Under the pieces are notes generated by a model. That model did no database searches. It was not told the DNA's origin and saw nothing but the letters and a program-made list of their open reading frames with translations. 5,042 nucleotides of DNA from an uncultured Clostridia bacterium (lineage in GTDB: Bacteria > Bacillota_A > Clostridia > Oscillospirales > Oscillospiraceae). Below, one piece after another: positions 4,372-5,042 of this stretch (positions are counted from its first letter, which is position 1; each line of letters opens with the position of its first letter). Location of the stretch: the NCBI GenBank assembly GCA_947167435.1, contig CAMVIC010000137.1, positions 1-5,042 of the forward strand. Direction: 5' to 3'. The translations under genes were made by a program, and so were the position numbers.

Positions 4372-5042
4372 TTATCTATGGAACAGCTTCTTCGCCTGAT
4401 ACTTGGGCTCGAAGGAGATGTTCACGCCGATTTTCTTGAACAGCTCCTCGTCCACGTGGGAGAGAATGACGGAGGAGTGGGCCTCGCAGCCCCGCAGCTT
4501 GTCCAGCTGGTCGATGGCGTAGCCCGCCATGGGGTTGGTGACCGCGCAGATGGAAAGGGCGATCAGCAGCTCGTCGGTATGCAGGCGGGGATTGTGGTTG
4601 CCCAGGTGCTCCACCTTCAGGTGCTGGATGGGCTGGATGATGCTGGGGGCAATCAGCAGCAGCTTCTTGTCGATGCCGGCCAGATGCTTCAGCGCATTCA
4701 GCAGGCAGGCGGAGGAGGCGCCCAGCAGGGAACTGGTCTTGCCGGTGATGATGGTGCCGTCGGGCAGCTCCAGGGCCACGGCCGGGTTTCCGGTTTCCTC
4801 GGCCCGCCGGAGGGCGGCGGCCACTACGGGCCGGTCATCGGGGGTGATGCCCATGGAATTCATGATCAGCTCGATCTTGCGCATTTCCGCCTGGTCGCTG
4901 AGACCCTGGCGGACGGACACCGCCGCGGCGTAGTAGCGGCGGATGATTTCCTGCTTGCTGGCCTCCCGGCAGGCCTCGTCGTCAAAGATGCAGTAGCCTG
5001 CCATGTTGACGCCCATGTCCGTGGGGCTCTTGTAGGGGCTCT
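4372..5042 (-). CDS. DUF1846 (UPF0371) family protein, C-terminal part, runs off the window
   Basis: The visible 222 codons are the C-terminal part of a protein whose family is usually about 500 residues; the start lies beyond position 5042. There is an ATG at 5014-5016, but the frame continues upstream with SPYKSPTD before MGVNMAGYCI, a conserved internal segment of the family, so that ATG is not taken as the start. Other family-like stretches are EHLGNHNPRLHTDELLIALS and, near the end, GCEAHSSVILSHVDEELFKK with the terminal KYQAKKLFHR. The protein looks soluble. I know of no established biochemical role for this widespread Firmicute family, so none is assigned. It converges on the membrane-protein gene, with repeat copy B and its hairpins between them. 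Confidence 0.88.
   Translation of the reverse strand, partial: SPYKSPTDMGVNMAGYCIFDDEACREASKQEIIRRYYAAAVSVRQGLSDQAEMRKIELIMNSMGITPDDRPVVAAALRRAEETGNPAVALELPDGTIITGKTSSLLGASSACLLNALKHLAGIDKKLLLIAPSIIQPIQHLKVEHLGNHNPRLHTDELLIALSICAVTNPMAGYAIDQLDKLRGCEAHSSVILSHVDEELFKKIGVNISFEPKYQAKKLFHR

Overview
The window looks like chromosomal DNA of a GC-rich anaerobic Firmicute, most likely a gut Clostridia of the Oscillospiraceae type. This is inferred from the gene families (AzlCD, a KdpDE-like two-component pair, a DUF1846 protein), the strong AGGAGG ribosome sites and the high-GC codon use. I cannot name a species.

Layout: (1) Positions 1-139 hold the right-hand part of a structured intergenic repeat (copy A), ending in a strong hairpin. 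(2) azlD and azlC lie on the minus strand (145-1156), overlap by 8 bp and share a clear sigma-A promoter. They encode a branched-chain amino acid exporter. (3) A 186-bp divergent intergenic region (1157-1342) holds both promoters and two inverted repeats. (4) A histidine kinase with a KdpD-type membrane domain but no KdpD N-terminal sensor, and a KdpE-like response regulator, overlap by 11 bp on the plus strand (1343-3134). (5) A 149-bp gap holds 11-bp-phased TTTAA(C/T) hexamers and an RNA hairpin, followed by a small two-helix membrane protein (3284-3874). (6) Positions 3891-4330 hold a second repeat copy (copy B), complete and bounded by compound terminal inverted repeats. (7) The C-terminal part of a DUF1846-family gene (4372-5042, minus strand) runs off the right edge.

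The kinase and regulator should form one signalling pathway. The 11-bp-phased sites suggest that the regulator may control the downstream membrane protein and perhaps its own operon. No kdpFABC potassium pump genes are present, so the output of this pair is open.

The most unusual item is the modular repeat. Copy B is 440 bp. It has a 16-bp perfect outer inverted repeat, inner inverted-repeat cores, several perfect hairpins and a nested long-range stem. An 80-bp core is 78/80 identical between copies A and B, which lie in direct orientation on either side of the five complete genes. It resembles a non-autonomous, MITE-like or structured-RNA element that carries hairpins at its ends. Whether it moves, is transcribed or acts only as a bidirectional terminator cannot be decided from one window.
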